From Stenotrophomonas sp. SAU14A_NAIMI4_8 (GTDB lineage Bacteria > Pseudomonadota > Gammaproteobacteria > Xanthomonadales > Xanthomonadaceae): a DNA stretch of 64,000 bases. Position 1 is the stretch's first letter, and every line of letters begins with the position of its first letter. Location: contig NZ_CP025999.1 of assembly GCF_003086695.1 (NCBI RefSeq), forward strand, positions 4,415,101 to 4,479,100. The letters are read 5' to 3'. Under the pieces are notes generated by a model. That model did not search any database, was not told where the DNA came from, and was given only the letters and a program-made list of their open reading frames with translations. The translations under genes and the position numbers were made by a program. This document shows, one piece after another, positions 55,072 through 64,000 of the stretch.

Positions 55072-55842
55072 ATGGACAACAACGCGCCCCTGCCCGCCGG
55101 CGACGTGCCGGCCCCCCGCAATGACCGCCAGCGCATCGTGCGGGCGTTCAACACCAGCCTGGCCGCCGTGCTGGTGCTGGTGGTCGTGTTCGCCCTGCAG
55201 GGCAGTTTCGACTGGCGGCCATGGGCGGTGGCGCCGCTGGAAGCCAAGGGCCTGCTGGGCTTGATCGGTGGGCCGATGCTGCATGCGTCGGTGGAGCACA
55301 TCGCCGCCAACAGCATCGCGATCCTGATCCTGGGCACCCTGGCCGGCAGTGTCTATCCGAAGGCGACCCTGCGCGCCCTGCCCCTGCTGTGGCTGGGCTC
55401 GGGCGTGGGCGCGTGGATGCTGGGCAACCCGGGCAGCGTGCACCTGGGCGCCAGTGGCGTGACCCACGGCCTGATGTTCCTGCTGGCCAGCCTGGGCCTG
55501 CTGCGCCGCGACCGCGCGGCCATCGCCACCGGGCTGATCGGCATGCTGTTCTACGGCGGCATGTTGATGACCATCCTGCCGCATGCCGACGGCGTGTCCT
55601 GGCAGTCGCACATGGGCGGTGCCTTTGCCGGCATCATCGCCGCGCTGCTGTTCCGCAACGCCGACCCACTGCCGCCGCGCCCGCACTACAGCTGGGAAGA
55701 CGAGGAAGACGAGGTGCAGCCGCTGGCCGACGACGAGCTGGAGCCGCCGTCGCCGCAGCGCGTGCCAGTGCTGTGGCAGCCGCGCGAAGGGCCGGATTAC
55801 GTGGTGATTCCGTTCCGCCGGCCGGAAGACCCGCGCGGTTGA
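55072..55842 (+). CDS. Rhomboid family intramembrane serine protease
   Basis: 256 residues, six hydrophobic segments. The serine motif is HLGASGVTHG (Ser128) and the His partner lies in SWQSHMGGAFAG (His180); N-terminal LHASVEHIAANS (His76, Asn80) matches the oxyanion residues of the family. It cuts transmembrane substrates inside the inner membrane. The C-terminal tail (about 200-256) is acidic then basic and cytoplasmic. It lies 106 bp after terC. Confidence 0.92.
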   Translation: MDNNAPLPAGDVPAPRNDRQRIVRAFNTSLAAVLVLVVVFALQGSFDWRPWAVAPLEAKGLLGLIGGPMLHASVEHIAANSIAILILGTLAGSVYPKATLRALPLLWLGSGVGAWMLGNPGSVHLGASGVTHGLMFLLASLGLLRRDRAAIATGLIGMLFYGGMLMTILPHADGVSWQSHMGGAFAGIIAALLFRNADPLPPRPHYSWEDEEDEVQPLADDELEPPSPQRVPVLWQPREGPDYVVIPFRRPEDPRG

Positions 55843-55850
55843 CCGGTGGC

Positions 55851-55959
55851 GGGGTCAGATCCCCGAAGGGGCTCTGACCCCATTCGGGGTCTTCACGGCC
55901 CGGTAGTGGCCGACCTTGGTCGGCGCGGTTGTTGTGTGCCAACCAAGGTTGGCACCTAC
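55851..55959. repeat. Repeat cluster: short GGGGTC palindrome plus two SMAGs
   Basis: A short GGGGTC palindrome (55851-55881), a SMAG with a variant stem (GTAG at 55903, GCCGACC / GGTCGGC) and an inverted GTGCCAACC-type SMAG (55936-55959, ending in CTAC). They fill the gap between convergent genes. Confidence 0.92.
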
Positions 55960-55969
55960 CACGGGTGCA

Positions 55970-57085
55970 TCAATCCGCCGCATTCCCCGCCGCGCCCGTG
56001 CCATCCACCGCCTGCCGGCCCAGCGCCGGGTCGTCGGTGAAGAACGCATCGATGCCCGTCGCCAGGTAGGCGCGCATTTCCGCAATCGAACCTTCCGGGT
56101 TGCGCGCGTTGTCCGCGCCCTTGCGCAGGTTGCTGGCCTGGAAGTGGTTTTCCGGGCGGAAGGTGTAGGGAATGACCAGCAGCCCGGCCGCATGCGCATC
56201 GCGTACCAGGGTCGTGGGCGTACCCAGCGCGCCATCGGCCTGCAGCGGAATGATCGAGCGCAGCTCCGGGCCGATGCCATCGGCATAGGTGGCGATCTGC
56301 TCAAGACCGGCCGGGGTCATCATCTGTGCGTAGGTCAGGCTGCCACCGGCCTTGGCGATGTCCGCCGGCTTCACTTCGCCCTTCCACAGCAGCTGCAGCA
56401 GGCGGATGTTGCTGCCACGCCCCAGCTTGCCGCGCAGGTAGCGCAGGTTGGCGGTCTCGAACGACTGGATGGTGACCGGGCCGACGTTGGTATAGGCGTT
56501 GCCACGCAGCGCGGCCAGCAGCGCGTCTTCCATCGGCAGGCCGATCGATTGGAAGTAGGTCGGGTGCTTGATCTCCGGCACCAGGCCGATGCCGCGGTTG
56601 GCACGCCCGGCCTGCTGCACCAGGAAGGCCAGGATCTCGTCCAGGGTAGCGATGCGGAACTGGCCATCGAAGGCGGTGCTGCGCAGTTCCGGCAGGCGCT
56701 CGCGGGTGTACAGGGTCTTCAGCTCGGCCAGGGTGAAGTCTTCGGTGAACCAGCCGGTCACGCGCTGGCCGTCGATCACCTTGGTGGTCTTCCGCTTGGC
56801 GAATTCCTCGTGCTCGGCCACGTCGGTGGTGCCGCCAATCTCGTTCTCGTGGCGGGCCACCATCACCCCGTCCTTGGTCATCACCAGGTCCGGTTCGATG
56901 TAATCGGCCCCATCGGCAATCGCCTGGGCATACGCGGCGAGGGTGTGTTCGGGCAGCAGCGCACTGGCGCCGCGATGGCCGTAGACCAGCGCCTTGGGCG
57001 CGGCCGGGGTGGACGATTCAGCACTCATGGCCACCGATGGTGCCACGGCCAGCGACAACAGCAACGCACAACCCCACGACTTCAC
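55970..57085 (-). CDS. Periplasmic glycerophosphodiester phosphodiesterase (GlpQ-like)
   Basis: 371 residues from a GTG start. The signal peptide is KSWGCALLLSLAVAPSVAMSA. The GDPD catalytic region opens with LVYGHRGASALLPEHTLAAYAQAI and DYIEPDLVMTKDGVMVARHENEI; the family His residues and the Ca2+-binding Glu/Asp are present. GlpQ enzymes hydrolyse glycerophosphodiesters to glycerol-3-phosphate and an alcohol. No ATG gives the signal peptide. Repeats flank both ends of the gene. Confidence 0.92.
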   Translation of the reverse strand: MKSWGCALLLSLAVAPSVAMSAESSTPAAPKALVYGHRGASALLPEHTLAAYAQAIADGADYIEPDLVMTKDGVMVARHENEIGGTTDVAEHEEFAKRKTTKVIDGQRVTGWFTEDFTLAELKTLYTRERLPELRSTAFDGQFRIATLDEILAFLVQQAGRANRGIGLVPEIKHPTYFQSIGLPMEDALLAALRGNAYTNVGPVTIQSFETANLRYLRGKLGRGSNIRLLQLLWKGEVKPADIAKAGGSLTYAQMMTPAGLEQIATYADGIGPELRSIIPLQADGALGTPTTLVRDAHAAGLLVIPYTFRPENHFQASNLRKGADNARNPEGSIAEMRAYLATGIDAFFTDDPALGRQAVDGTGAAGNAAD

Positions 57086-57156
57086 TGCGACGTCCCCAAA
57101 CGGTCTGTGATGGCCGTCAGTATGCGGCGGGAATGTGACAGCCGGGGGAAGCACGA

Positions 57157-57243
57157 GGTCGGATCCCCGCAGGGGCTCCGACCCCCATCTCAGGTGCCCT
57201 CGGCCGGGACCGTATGCCAATGCCAACCAAGGTTGGCATCTAC
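57157..57243. repeat. GGGGTC palindrome (short) and inverted SMAG
   Basis: A short member of the GGGGTC family (57157-57183, outer GG truncated to GGTC) is followed by an inverted SMAG with stem ATGCCAACC / GGTTGGCAT (57220-57243). They lie between the GDPD gene and the mnmE stop. Confidence 0.88.
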
Positions 57244-57262
57244 CAGAGCCAGAGCGCGGGCC

Positions 57263-58612
57263 TTACTTGCCGATGCAGAAGCTGGAGAAGATCCGGCCCA
57301 GCAGATCATCGGCGCTCATCTGCCCGGTGATCTCGCCCAGCGCGTCGTGCGCCAGCCGCAGTTCTTCGGCGGCCAGTTCCAGGTGTTCGTGGGCCAGCTC
57401 GCCATCGGCGCGCTGTGCGTGTTCCTGCGCGCGTTCGATCGCATCCACGTGGCGGGTGCGCGCGGAGAACTCACCGTCCACCTGCTCGCCTGCCCCGGCC
57501 GAGGCGATGCTGCGCAGGCGCGCGTGCAGATCGTCCAACCCCGCGCCGGTTGCCGCCGAAACGAACACCCGGTCCGGGTCGTCCAGTGCGGGCAACGCGT
57601 CCAGCAGGTCGGATTTGTTGTGGATGTAGACCTTGTGCGGCACGTCGGCCACGGCCTGCCCCAGCGCGGCCTCGCCGGCGGCCGGGTCGCGCGCGTCCAG
57701 CACGACCAGGGCCAGGTCGGTGCGCTCGATCTCCACATGGGCGCGGCGCATGCCCTCGCGTTCGATAGCGTCGCCGCCGTCGCGCAGGCCGGCGGTGTCG
57801 ACCAGGGTCAGCTCCAGCCCGTCCAGGCGGATGGTCTCGCGCAATGTGTCGCGGGTGGTGCCGGCGATGTCGGTGACGATGGCGCGTTCGCTGCCGGCCA
57901 GTGCGTTCAGCAGCGAGCTCTTGCCGGCATTGGGCGGGCCGATCAGCACCGCATGCAGGCCATCGCGCAGGCGGCGGCCGCGCTCGGCATCACGGCGCAG
58001 CAGGGCCAGGTCGCCGCGCGCCTGTTCCAGCCCACGCCGCACCTGGGCGCCACCCAGCGTATCGAGCGGTTCGTCGGCGAAGTCGATGGCCGCTTCCACG
58101 TGGATGCGCAGCAGCACCAGTTGTTCCACCACCGCGTCGATGCGGCGCGAGAACACGCCGTCCAGCGAACGCCGTGCAGCACGCGCGGCACGGTTGTCAC
58201 CGGCGGCGATCAGGTCGGCGATCGCTTCGGCCTGGGCCAGATCGAGCTTGCCGTTGAGGAAGGCGCGTTCGCTGAATTCACCTGGCCGCGCCTGGCGCGC
58301 GCCCAGGGCGATGCAGCGCGCCACCAGTTGCTGCAGCAGCACCGGGCTGCCGTGGCCCTGCAGTTCCACCACTTCTTCGCCGGTGAAGCTGTTGGGCGCC
58401 GGGAACCACAGCACGATGCCATCATCGATCACCTCGCCGTCGGCATCGCGCAGGCGCGCGTAGTGGGCGTGGCGCGGGCGCAGCGTGGGCGCGCCGAGCG
58501 CCGTAGCAATCGCGGCGGCTCGCGGGCCGGACAGGCGCAGCAGGCCGACACCGCCGGCGCCGGGTGCGCTTGCGATGGCGACGATGGTGTCGGTGCGGGT
58601 CACATCGTTCAT
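57263..58612 (-). CDS. mnmE: tRNA-modification GTPase MnmE
   Basis: 449 residues, complete. N-terminal tetrahydrofolate-binding domain, helical domain and inserted G domain with G1 GPPNAGKSS (225-233), switch DIAGTTRD (248-255), DTAG (272-275) and NKSD. The C-terminus ends in the essential CIGK (446-449). With MnmG it forms the 5-substituted uridine at tRNA wobble position 34. It starts 3 bp after the preceding caspase-lipoprotein gene, so the two are co-transcribed. Confidence 0.97.
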   Translation of the reverse strand: MNDVTRTDTIVAIASAPGAGGVGLLRLSGPRAAAIATALGAPTLRPRHAHYARLRDADGEVIDDGIVLWFPAPNSFTGEEVVELQGHGSPVLLQQLVARCIALGARQARPGEFSERAFLNGKLDLAQAEAIADLIAAGDNRAARAARRSLDGVFSRRIDAVVEQLVLLRIHVEAAIDFADEPLDTLGGAQVRRGLEQARGDLALLRRDAERGRRLRDGLHAVLIGPPNAGKSSLLNALAGSERAIVTDIAGTTRDTLRETIRLDGLELTLVDTAGLRDGGDAIEREGMRRAHVEIERTDLALVVLDARDPAAGEAALGQAVADVPHKVYIHNKSDLLDALPALDDPDRVFVSAATGAGLDDLHARLRSIASAGAGEQVDGEFSARTRHVDAIERAQEHAQRADGELAHEHLELAAEELRLAHDALGEITGQMSADDLLGRIFSSFCIGK

Positions 58613-58615
58613 GGC

Positions 58616-61288
58616 TCAAAGCTTCTCCAGCTGTGCGCGCGCCTGTGCGGCACCACTGCCCTGCGGCTGCAGCGCCAGATAGGTGGTGTAGGCCTGCTTC
58701 GCCTTGGCCTTGTCGCCGGCATTGAAGTAGGCATCGCCCAGGTTGAGGTGGGCGACCGCGCGCGACGGGTCGATCTTCAAGGTGTTTTCCAGCCAGCGCG
58801 CCGCTTCGGCGTAGCGCTGCTGGCGGTAGTAGACGAAGCCGAGGTTGTTGGCGGCCTGGGCGAAGTCCGGACGCAGCTTCAGTGCTTCGGCGAACTGTGC
58901 GGCGGCTTCGTCGTACTGCTTCTCGCGATACAACTGCAGGCCGCGGTCGTTGGCCTGCTGCGCGCGCTGGCGGTCCGAGGCCGGGCCTGCCGTGGGCACC
59001 ACCAGCTTGGCTTTGCCGCCCTGCAGGTCGGCCACGGTCACCGGCGCCTGGGTGTTCTTGGCGTCCTGCGCGGCGTCCACCTTGTTGTTCAGCGCGATCG
59101 CATCGGCGGTCAGCTGGCGGGTATCGGCGTTGAGGTATTCCTGGCTGTCCGGCACCTGGAACACGAACTCGCCGCCCTGCGAACCGGGCAGGCTGCCGAA
59201 GGCCGGGGTCTGCTGCGAAACCGCCGACACCGCCGGCGCCACGTAGGCGGCCAGCTCGGTACCGGTGATCAGGCCATCGCCATTAAGGTCGCCCTTGCCG
59301 GCCAGCGCCTGCAGCAGCACCCAGGTGAACACCGAATGGCCGTTCGGGCCGGCATCGGCCACCTGCTGGTCGGCGCCGCCGGCGGTCAGCATCTGCCGCG
59401 CGCTGCGGCGTGCATTCTCGCGCAGGAACGACGACGACGAAGGGCCGCCGCGGGTCAGACCCAGGCCGCTGTAGCAGGCATCCATCACGAACATCACGTG
59501 CTTGGCCTGCATGCTCTCGGCGATGTTCTGGATATCGGTCATCGCGATGGCGTCGGTGGCGAATTCCTTCGGGTCCGAATCGACGGGAATGATGTAGCCA
59601 AGGTCGCGTCCCGAGGCGAGCTGTCGGGTCGCGCCGTGGCCAGCGAAGAACACGAACACGCGATCGTTCTTCCCGGTGCGGTCGTCGGCCAGGCGGTCGT
59701 GGAAGGCGGCCAGGATGTTGTTGCGGGTGGCCTGTTCGTTCTTCAGCACGATCACCTGCGAAGACGGGAAGCCGAACTGCCCGGTGAGCGTATCGGCCAC
59801 CGCCTGTGCATCGTGGCTGGCGTATTCCAGCTTCGGCCACTTGGCGTAGTTGTCGATGCCGACCACGATCGCCCACGATTTCTCGTAGCCGGTGGTAACG
59901 GTGGCATCGTTGCTGGCGCCCTTGCGCGGGCGCGCGACGGTGAACTCGCGGCCGTTCCAGCCGGCGAACTGGTAGCCGTCGGCAATCAGGCGATCGAGGA
60001 TCTGCGGCAGCGCCTTCACCGCGCGGTCGTGGATATCGTGGAACAGGATGATGCCGCGCTGTTCCTTGTTCACCTGGCCCAGCACGCGCTGCACGATTGA
60101 TTCCGGCACCGGGTCGGCCCAGTCCATCGAGTCGATGTTCCACATGATCGACTTCAGGCCTGCTTCGTTCAGCAGCTGCAGGCCTTCGGCGTTTCGTGCG
60201 CCGTAGGGGAAGCGGAACAGCGGCGCGCGCTTGCTGTCCACGTCCTTCAACAGGGTGTCGGTGTCCAGCACCTGCTGGCGCAGCGCATCGCCGGTGGTGC
60301 GCGAGAGCTGGGCATGGGTCAGGCTGTGGTTGCCCACGGCGTAGCCTTCTTCCATCAGGCTGCGGCTGATCTTGGCCATCGGCCCCAGGGTGACCTTGCC
60401 GTCGGCGTCGACCTTGCCCAGGTTGCGACCCACTTCGAAGAACAGGCCCGGCACGTCGTAGCGCTTCAGGATGGCCACCACTTCATCGGTGTAGGCCTTG
60501 TGCGGGCCATCGTCGAAGGTCAGCACCACGGTCTTCGGCGGCAGGTCGCGGCCGAAGATCTCGCGATCGCTGTCCTTCATCGACATCGGGTACGGCTCGA
60601 TCACCCCGTAGTCGCGCAGGATCGCTTCGCGGCTGTAGTCCTTGTGCAGGTGGGCGATGTAGTCGTCCCACTTCTCGCGCTTCAGGTCGATGGCGCGGGT
60701 GCGCTCGAAGCGGCTGAAGATGCGGGTCAGTTCCTGGTTGTAGTTGCGCTCGATCTCGTCCAGCGCGTCCAGGTCTTCGCCGATGCGCTGGTGCAGCTTC
60801 ACCGCCGGCAGCGAGGAATCGGCACCGACACGGTCATGCAGGTCACGCAGCACTTCGCGGAACGCCAGGCGGTCGGCGTCGAACAGTTCCGGCGCCGATT
60901 CGATGTAGTCCAGCACCGTGCCCAGGGTGGCGAAGCGCTGCGGACTGCCACTGCGCAGCAGGCTGTCGAACTGCGCGGCGATGGCGCTGCGCTGCTCCAG
61001 GCCATCGTGGAACAACTGCTGGCCGATCCGCGTGGAGGTGCCACGGTCGGCGGCGCTCTGCTGCTCTTCGTCGGCCAGCAGCACCACGATGCGGCGGTAG
61101 CCATCGAGCTGCTTCTGCAGCGCGGCCAGCAGGGGTGCGGCGGCCGGATCGGCGGCGGCGGCGGCCTGTGCGCTGGGCTGGGTCACCGCGCTCGCCGGCG
61201 CCTTCGCGTCCTTGTCGCCACAGCCGGCAACGACCAGGGTCAACAGCAGCGAGGGCAGGAACAGGCGGAACGACGACACTCGCGGCAT
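58616..61288 (-). CDS. Lipoprotein with polysaccharide deacetylase, caspase, EF-hand loop and TPR domains
   Basis: 890 residues in one frame. The signal ends in a lipobox VAGC (Cys23), so the protein is lipid-anchored. A helical region follows (about 50-235), then a NodB-type deacetylase with TFDDGP (257-262), HSLTH (321-325) and FRFPYGARN. Then a caspase-like C14 domain with His551 in FFAGHGA and Cys605 in MDACYSG. A canonical EF-hand loop DLNGDGLITGTE (667-678) lies inside its C-terminal part. Three TPR motifs fill 775-876. The deacetylase would act on envelope polysaccharide; substrates of the caspase part are unknown. The gene separates yidC from mnmE. All catalytic residues are present. 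The combination is unusual. Confidence 0.9.
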   Translation of the reverse strand: MPRVSSFRLFLPSLLLTLVVAGCGDKDAKAPASAVTQPSAQAAAAADPAAAPLLAALQKQLDGYRRIVVLLADEEQQSAADRGTSTRIGQQLFHDGLEQRSAIAAQFDSLLRSGSPQRFATLGTVLDYIESAPELFDADRLAFREVLRDLHDRVGADSSLPAVKLHQRIGEDLDALDEIERNYNQELTRIFSRFERTRAIDLKREKWDDYIAHLHKDYSREAILRDYGVIEPYPMSMKDSDREIFGRDLPPKTVVLTFDDGPHKAYTDEVVAILKRYDVPGLFFEVGRNLGKVDADGKVTLGPMAKISRSLMEEGYAVGNHSLTHAQLSRTTGDALRQQVLDTDTLLKDVDSKRAPLFRFPYGARNAEGLQLLNEAGLKSIMWNIDSMDWADPVPESIVQRVLGQVNKEQRGIILFHDIHDRAVKALPQILDRLIADGYQFAGWNGREFTVARPRKGASNDATVTTGYEKSWAIVVGIDNYAKWPKLEYASHDAQAVADTLTGQFGFPSSQVIVLKNEQATRNNILAAFHDRLADDRTGKNDRVFVFFAGHGATRQLASGRDLGYIIPVDSDPKEFATDAIAMTDIQNIAESMQAKHVMFVMDACYSGLGLTRGGPSSSSFLRENARRSARQMLTAGGADQQVADAGPNGHSVFTWVLLQALAGKGDLNGDGLITGTELAAYVAPAVSAVSQQTPAFGSLPGSQGGEFVFQVPDSQEYLNADTRQLTADAIALNNKVDAAQDAKNTQAPVTVADLQGGKAKLVVPTAGPASDRQRAQQANDRGLQLYREKQYDEAAAQFAEALKLRPDFAQAANNLGFVYYRQQRYAEAARWLENTLKIDPSRAVAHLNLGDAYFNAGDKAKAKQAYTTYLALQPQGSGAAQARAQLEKL

Positions 61289-61342
61289 GGTGGACTCGAA
61301 GGTGGGAGAAGCGGTGTGCGGGCGATTCTACCCCCGCATGCG

Positions 61343-61368
61343 AAAAGCCCGCCTTGCGGCGGGCTTTT
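61343..61368 (-). terminator. Intrinsic terminator after yidC
   Basis: Stem AAAAGCCCGCC / GGCGGGCTTTT with a TTGC loop, 22 bp beyond the yidC stop and 54 bp before the caspase-lipoprotein start. It should separate yidC transcription from the downstream pair. Confidence 0.88.
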
Positions 61369-61390
61369 GCGTCGTTTGGGCCGGGTCGGG

Positions 61391-63106
61391 TTACTTCTTC
61401 TTGACCGGGGCCGGGGCGGTGCTGGCGGCCACCGGCTCGCTGCCGTGGCGCTTGGTCATCCACCACTGCTGCAGCAGGCCCAGGCCGCCGTTCACCACCC
61501 AGTACAGCACCAGACCGGACGGCATGAAGGCCATCATGACGCCGAACACCAGCGGCATGAACTGCATCATCTTCTGCTGCATCGGGTCCATGCCCGGTGC
61601 CGGGGTCAGCTTCTGGGTGAACCACATCACCGCCACGTTGATGACCGGCAGGATGAAGTACGGGTCGCGTGCGGTCAGGTCCTGGATCCAGCCGAACCAG
61701 GGCGCCTGGCGCAGTTCGACCGATTCCACCAGCACCCAGTACAGGGCGAAGAAGATCGGCATCTGGATGAGGATCGGCAGGCAGCCGCCCATCGGATTGA
61801 TCTTTTCCTTCTTGTACAGCTCCATCATCGCGGTCTGGAACTTCTGGCGGTCATCGCCATAGCGTTCCTTCAGCTGCGCGATGCGCGGCTGGAAGCGACG
61901 CATCTTGGCGCCGCTCTTGTACTGCGTGGCCGACAGCGGGTACAGCACCAGCTTCAGCAGCACCACCAGGCCGACGATCGCCCAGCCCCAGTTGCCGACC
62001 AGCTTGTGCACCTGGTTCAGCACCCAGAACAGGCCCTGGCCGATCACCGCCATCATCGAGAAGCGGCTGTAGTCGACCACGCGGTCCAGGCCCGGCACGT
62101 CTTCCTTGGCGATCTGGTTCACCAGCTTCGGGCCCACCCACAGGCGTGCCTCGGTGCTGGTGGACTGGCCCGGGGCCACGGTGAAGGCCGGGCCACGCGC
62201 TTCGATCAGGTCACGACCGGCTACCTGCGACAGCACGTAGTGAGCGGTCTGGTCCTTCTGCGGAATCCACGCGGTGAAGAAGTGGTGCTGCAGCATCGCC
62301 AGCCAGCCACCGGTGATGTTCTGGTTCAGCGCGCCATCTTCCAGGTAGTCCTTGAACGCACGGCGCTGGTACTTCTTGTCGTTGTCGTACCAGGTCGCGC
62401 CATTGAAGCTGAACGAATCCGGGTTGGTCATGCTCCGCGACAGGATGGTCGGGGTGCGGTCCAGGGTGCGGTAGACGTAGCCGTTCCACGGCGCGGCGCC
62501 GGCATTGATCACTTCGTCCTTGAAGCGCACGGCGTACTCGTTGCGCGAGACGGTCAGGGTGCGCTTGATGGTCACGCCGTTGGCGGTCCATTCGAACGGG
62601 ATCTGCAGTTCGTTCTGGCCGTCGGCCAGCACGAAGTCGCGGGTATCACCGACCAGCTTGAAGCCGTCGGCGCCGGGCACCGGGGCGCTCTTGTCTTCGC
62701 TGGCCCAGCCGCTGATCGCGCTGTAGGGGTGCGCGGGGTCTTCGGTCAGCAGGCGAACCGGCGGGCTGCCTTCATCCTTGCTCTGCGGGAACTGCAGCAG
62801 CTCGGCGTCCAGCACGCGGCCGCCGTCCAGCACCAGGCGCAGCACGTCGGTGGTGACGGTCACGCGCTGGGCGGCAGGCGTCGCGCTGGCCTGGGCCTGG
62901 GTCGCGGCGGCCTGGCCCGGCGCGCCGGGAACCTGTGCACTGGGAATGCTGCCCGGGGTCGCGCCCGGAACGCTCTGTGCAGCGGCCGGGGCCGAGCTGC
63001 TGGTCGGGGCCGGGGTCGGGGCGGCCGTTTCACGGCTCCACTCCATCCACAGCAGCACGGCCACCATCAGCCAGGCAAAAATGAGGAATACGCGGGTCTG
63101 GTTCAT
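61391..63106 (-). CDS. yidC: Membrane protein insertase YidC
   Basis: 571 residues. N-terminal membrane anchor ([19 protein letters not shown]), large periplasmic P1 domain (about 50-340) and the C-terminal core of five transmembrane segments with [29 protein letters not shown], the cytosolic coiled coil and [40 protein letters not shown]. The linker before P1 is rich in Ala, Pro and Ser. YidC inserts membrane proteins, alone or with SecYEG. It starts one base into the rnpA stop (TGATG). Confidence 0.97.
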   Translation of the reverse strand: MNQTRVFLIFAWLMVAVLLWMEWSRETAAPTPAPTSSSAPAAAQSVPGATPGSIPSAQVPGAPGQAAATQAQASATPAAQRVTVTTDVLRLVLDGGRVLDAELLQFPQSKDEGSPPVRLLTEDPAHPYSAISGWASEDKSAPVPGADGFKLVGDTRDFVLADGQNELQIPFEWTANGVTIKRTLTVSRNEYAVRFKDEVINAGAAPWNGYVYRTLDRTPTILSRSMTNPDSFSFNGATWYDNDKKYQRRAFKDYLEDGALNQNITGGWLAMLQHHFFTAWIPQKDQTAHYVLSQVAGRDLIEARGPAFTVAPGQSTSTEARLWVGPKLVNQIAKEDVPGLDRVVDYSRFSMMAVIGQGLFWVLNQVHKLVGNWGWAIVGLVVLLKLVLYPLSATQYKSGAKMRRFQPRIAQLKERYGDDRQKFQTAMMELYKKEKINPMGGCLPILIQMPIFFALYWVLVESVELRQAPWFGWIQDLTARDPYFILPVINVAVMWFTQKLTPAPGMDPMQQKMMQFMPLVFGVMMAFMPSGLVLYWVVNGGLGLLQQWWMTKRHGSEPVAASTAPAPVKKK

Positions 63107-63600
63107 CAGCGGGCAGGCTCAGCGGGGCCGGAACGCGATGCCGGCTCGGTCAAAGAGGGAGTTGCGATGCCATCAGGCGGCGGCATTGTGCCGTCCACGC
63201 CCGGCGCGGGCAATGCGCGCAGGCGCCGCAGCAGGCGCAGGAAGGCCTGGCGGATGTCGTCGTTGCTGGCAGAACGCGCAGCACTACGGGCCACGACGAC
63301 GAAGTCGCCTGGCTGGATGTCGTTACGTGTCTGACGCAGGATGTCGCGCAGGACGCGCTTGATCCGGTTACGCCCCACGGCGTTCGGATCGACCTTGCGG
63401 GAAACCGCCAGACCCAGCCTGGCCGGCCGGTCAGCCGGCAGCCAGTGCAGGGTCATCAGCGGATCGGACACACGGCGGGCGCCGTTGAAGACCGTTGAAT
63501 ATTCGGCACGCGTGCGAACCCGCGCAGAGCGAGGGAATCGCTTGCGCGGGTCTGCAGTATTCACTGTCGAAGGGATTGCGTCTGCCGCGGTGAGCGGCAT
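63106..63600 (-). CDS. rnpA: Ribonuclease P protein component
   Basis: 164 residues. The RNP signature is [29 protein letters not shown], and the N-terminal [22 protein letters not shown] is typical. RnpA helps the RNase P RNA cut tRNA leaders. It is about 40 residues longer than E. coli RnpA, with a Pro/Ser-rich C-terminal tail running into yidC. A yidD gene, often found between rnpA and yidC, is not present. The rpmH stop is 5 bp upstream. Confidence 0.94.
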   Translation of the reverse strand: MPLTAADAIPSTVNTADPRKRFPRSARVRTRAEYSTVFNGARRVSDPLMTLHWLPADRPARLGLAVSRKVDPNAVGRNRIKRVLRDILRQTRNDIQPGDFVVVARSAARSASNDDIRQAFLRLLRRLRALPAPGVDGTMPPPDGIATPSLTEPASRSGPAEPAR

Positions 63601-63605
63601 GGCAA

Positions 63606-63746
63606 TCAGGCGCTCAGGACTTTGCGGCCCTTGGCGCGGCGACGCGACAGGATCTTGCGGCCGTCAGCGGTCTTCATACGGGCACGGAAGCCGTGGTCGC
63701 GCTTACGCTTGAGGTTGCTGGGCTGGTAGGTGCGCTTGGTGGCCAT
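63606..63746 (-). CDS. rpmH: Ribosomal protein bL34
   Basis: 46 residues, [20 protein letters not shown] to GRKVLSA, the exact bL34 pattern, too short to be prominent among longer frames. A large-subunit protein. First gene of the rpmH-rnpA-yidC unit, facing away from dnaA, the classic origin-proximal arrangement. Confidence 0.98.
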   Translation of the reverse strand: MATKRTYQPSNLKRKRDHGFRARMKTADGRKILSRRRAKGRKVLSA

Positions 63747-63785
63747 GTGGGCCTCTCGTATGAATGGGACGGGAAAGAACCGGAA

Positions 63786-63815
63786 ATTCTAGAGAGGTCG
63801 CCCCCCTCCCGTCAA
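63786..63815 (-). promoter_or_regulatory. rpmH: rpmH promoter
   Basis: On the minus strand: -35 TTGACG (63810-63815), 18-bp spacer, -10 TAGAAT (63786-63791), 39 bp before the rpmH ATG. Confidence 0.8.
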
Positions 63816-64000
63816 CCCCTGTTGACTACGCGAATTCACCGGCCTGTGCAATAGCTGTGGATGTTTTTGTGAATAAGTGGGGGACAACCATTCCGAAGGC
63901 GCGCGCGCGGTGGTAGTCTGAGCCATCCATTTCCCCCTTTCCGGCCTGTGTCTGGGCGCGTTGTCGCGCCTATCCACCGGCCACCGGACGATTATTGCCG
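63816..64000. other. Origin-proximal region between rpmH and dnaA
   Basis: The last 185 bp hold no gene. One perfect DnaA box (TTATTCACA, read on the minus strand at 63868-63876) is present, with near-boxes at 63856-63864 (TGTGGATGT) and 63970-63978 (CTATCCACC). Together with divergent rpmH this identifies the rpmH-dnaA intergenic region. The rest of the origin, if it is here, continues past the window, so I call it partial. Confidence 0.7.

Noticed and set aside
55916..63334. Two long plus-strand open frames (about 1394 and 1006 codons) opposite the GDPD, mnmE, caspase-lipoprotein, yidC and rnpA genes.
   Set aside because: They are antisense shadows of genes with complete catalytic motifs; their composition is biased and matches no family.

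Overview
The window is about 64 kb of high-GC gammaproteobacterial chromosome. Gene content, protein sequences and above all the abundant GTAG-headed palindromic repeats (SMAG elements, a hallmark of Stenotrophomonas maltophilia) point to a Stenotrophomonas species. The right end carries the rpmH-rnpA-yidC-mnmE cluster on the minus strand and a partial DnaA-box region, so the window runs up to the dnaA/oriC junction. No prophage, transposase, CRISPR array or tRNA gene was seen.

Layout. 1-2.8 kb: the 3' part of a PAS-containing chemotaxis receptor, a tandem array of SMAG repeats, and a lone 5S rRNA gene behind three tandem rrn-type promoters with no 16S or 23S. 2.8-11.2 kb: a BenE-type transporter, a lytic transglycosylase fused to a mutarotase, egtB-egtD for ergothioneine, a diguanylate cyclase, a YchJ protein and a TSUP exporter. 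11.3-17.6 kb: a three-gene MukBEF-like (MksFEB / Wadjet JetABC-like) condensin operon without the JetD nuclease, downstream of folE. 17.7-18.1 kb: a pair of nested-hairpin repeats. 18.2-23.4 kb: a MarR-controlled tripartite efflux operon (MarR, DUF1656, HlyD, outer-membrane factor, FUSC). 24-32.8 kb: recCBD. 33-37.1 kb: a complete mlaFEDCBA phospholipid-transport operon. 37-50.5 kb: stress and metabolic genes (glutathione peroxidase, RmuC, GST, oxidoreductases with divergent LysR regulators, LysE, SUFU-domain protein, APC permease, membrane dipeptidase), with a second nested-hairpin pair at 40.5-40.9 kb. 50.7-57 kb: a TelA-like/membrane protein pair, rlmI, a manganese (yybP-ykoY) riboswitch before a TerC gene, a rhomboid protease and a periplasmic GDPD. 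57.2-64 kb: mnmE, an unusual lipoprotein combining deacetylase, caspase, EF-hand loop and TPR, then yidC, rnpA, rpmH and the origin-proximal region.

How the genes work together. Many genes concern the envelope: Mla lipid traffic, YidC insertion, MltB-like murein cleavage, the deacetylase-caspase lipoprotein and the FUSC pump. Others maintain the genome (RecBCD, RmuC, the Mks-like complex) or handle redox stress (ergothioneine, glutathione peroxidase, GST).

The most unusual features are: (i) two non-SMAG repeat families whose conserved parts are fixed while their stems change in a compensatory way from copy to copy; (ii) the multi-domain caspase lipoprotein inside the rpmH-mnmE cluster; (iii) the transglycosylase-mutarotase fusion; (iv) the orphan 5S unit; and (v) the JetD-less condensin operon.
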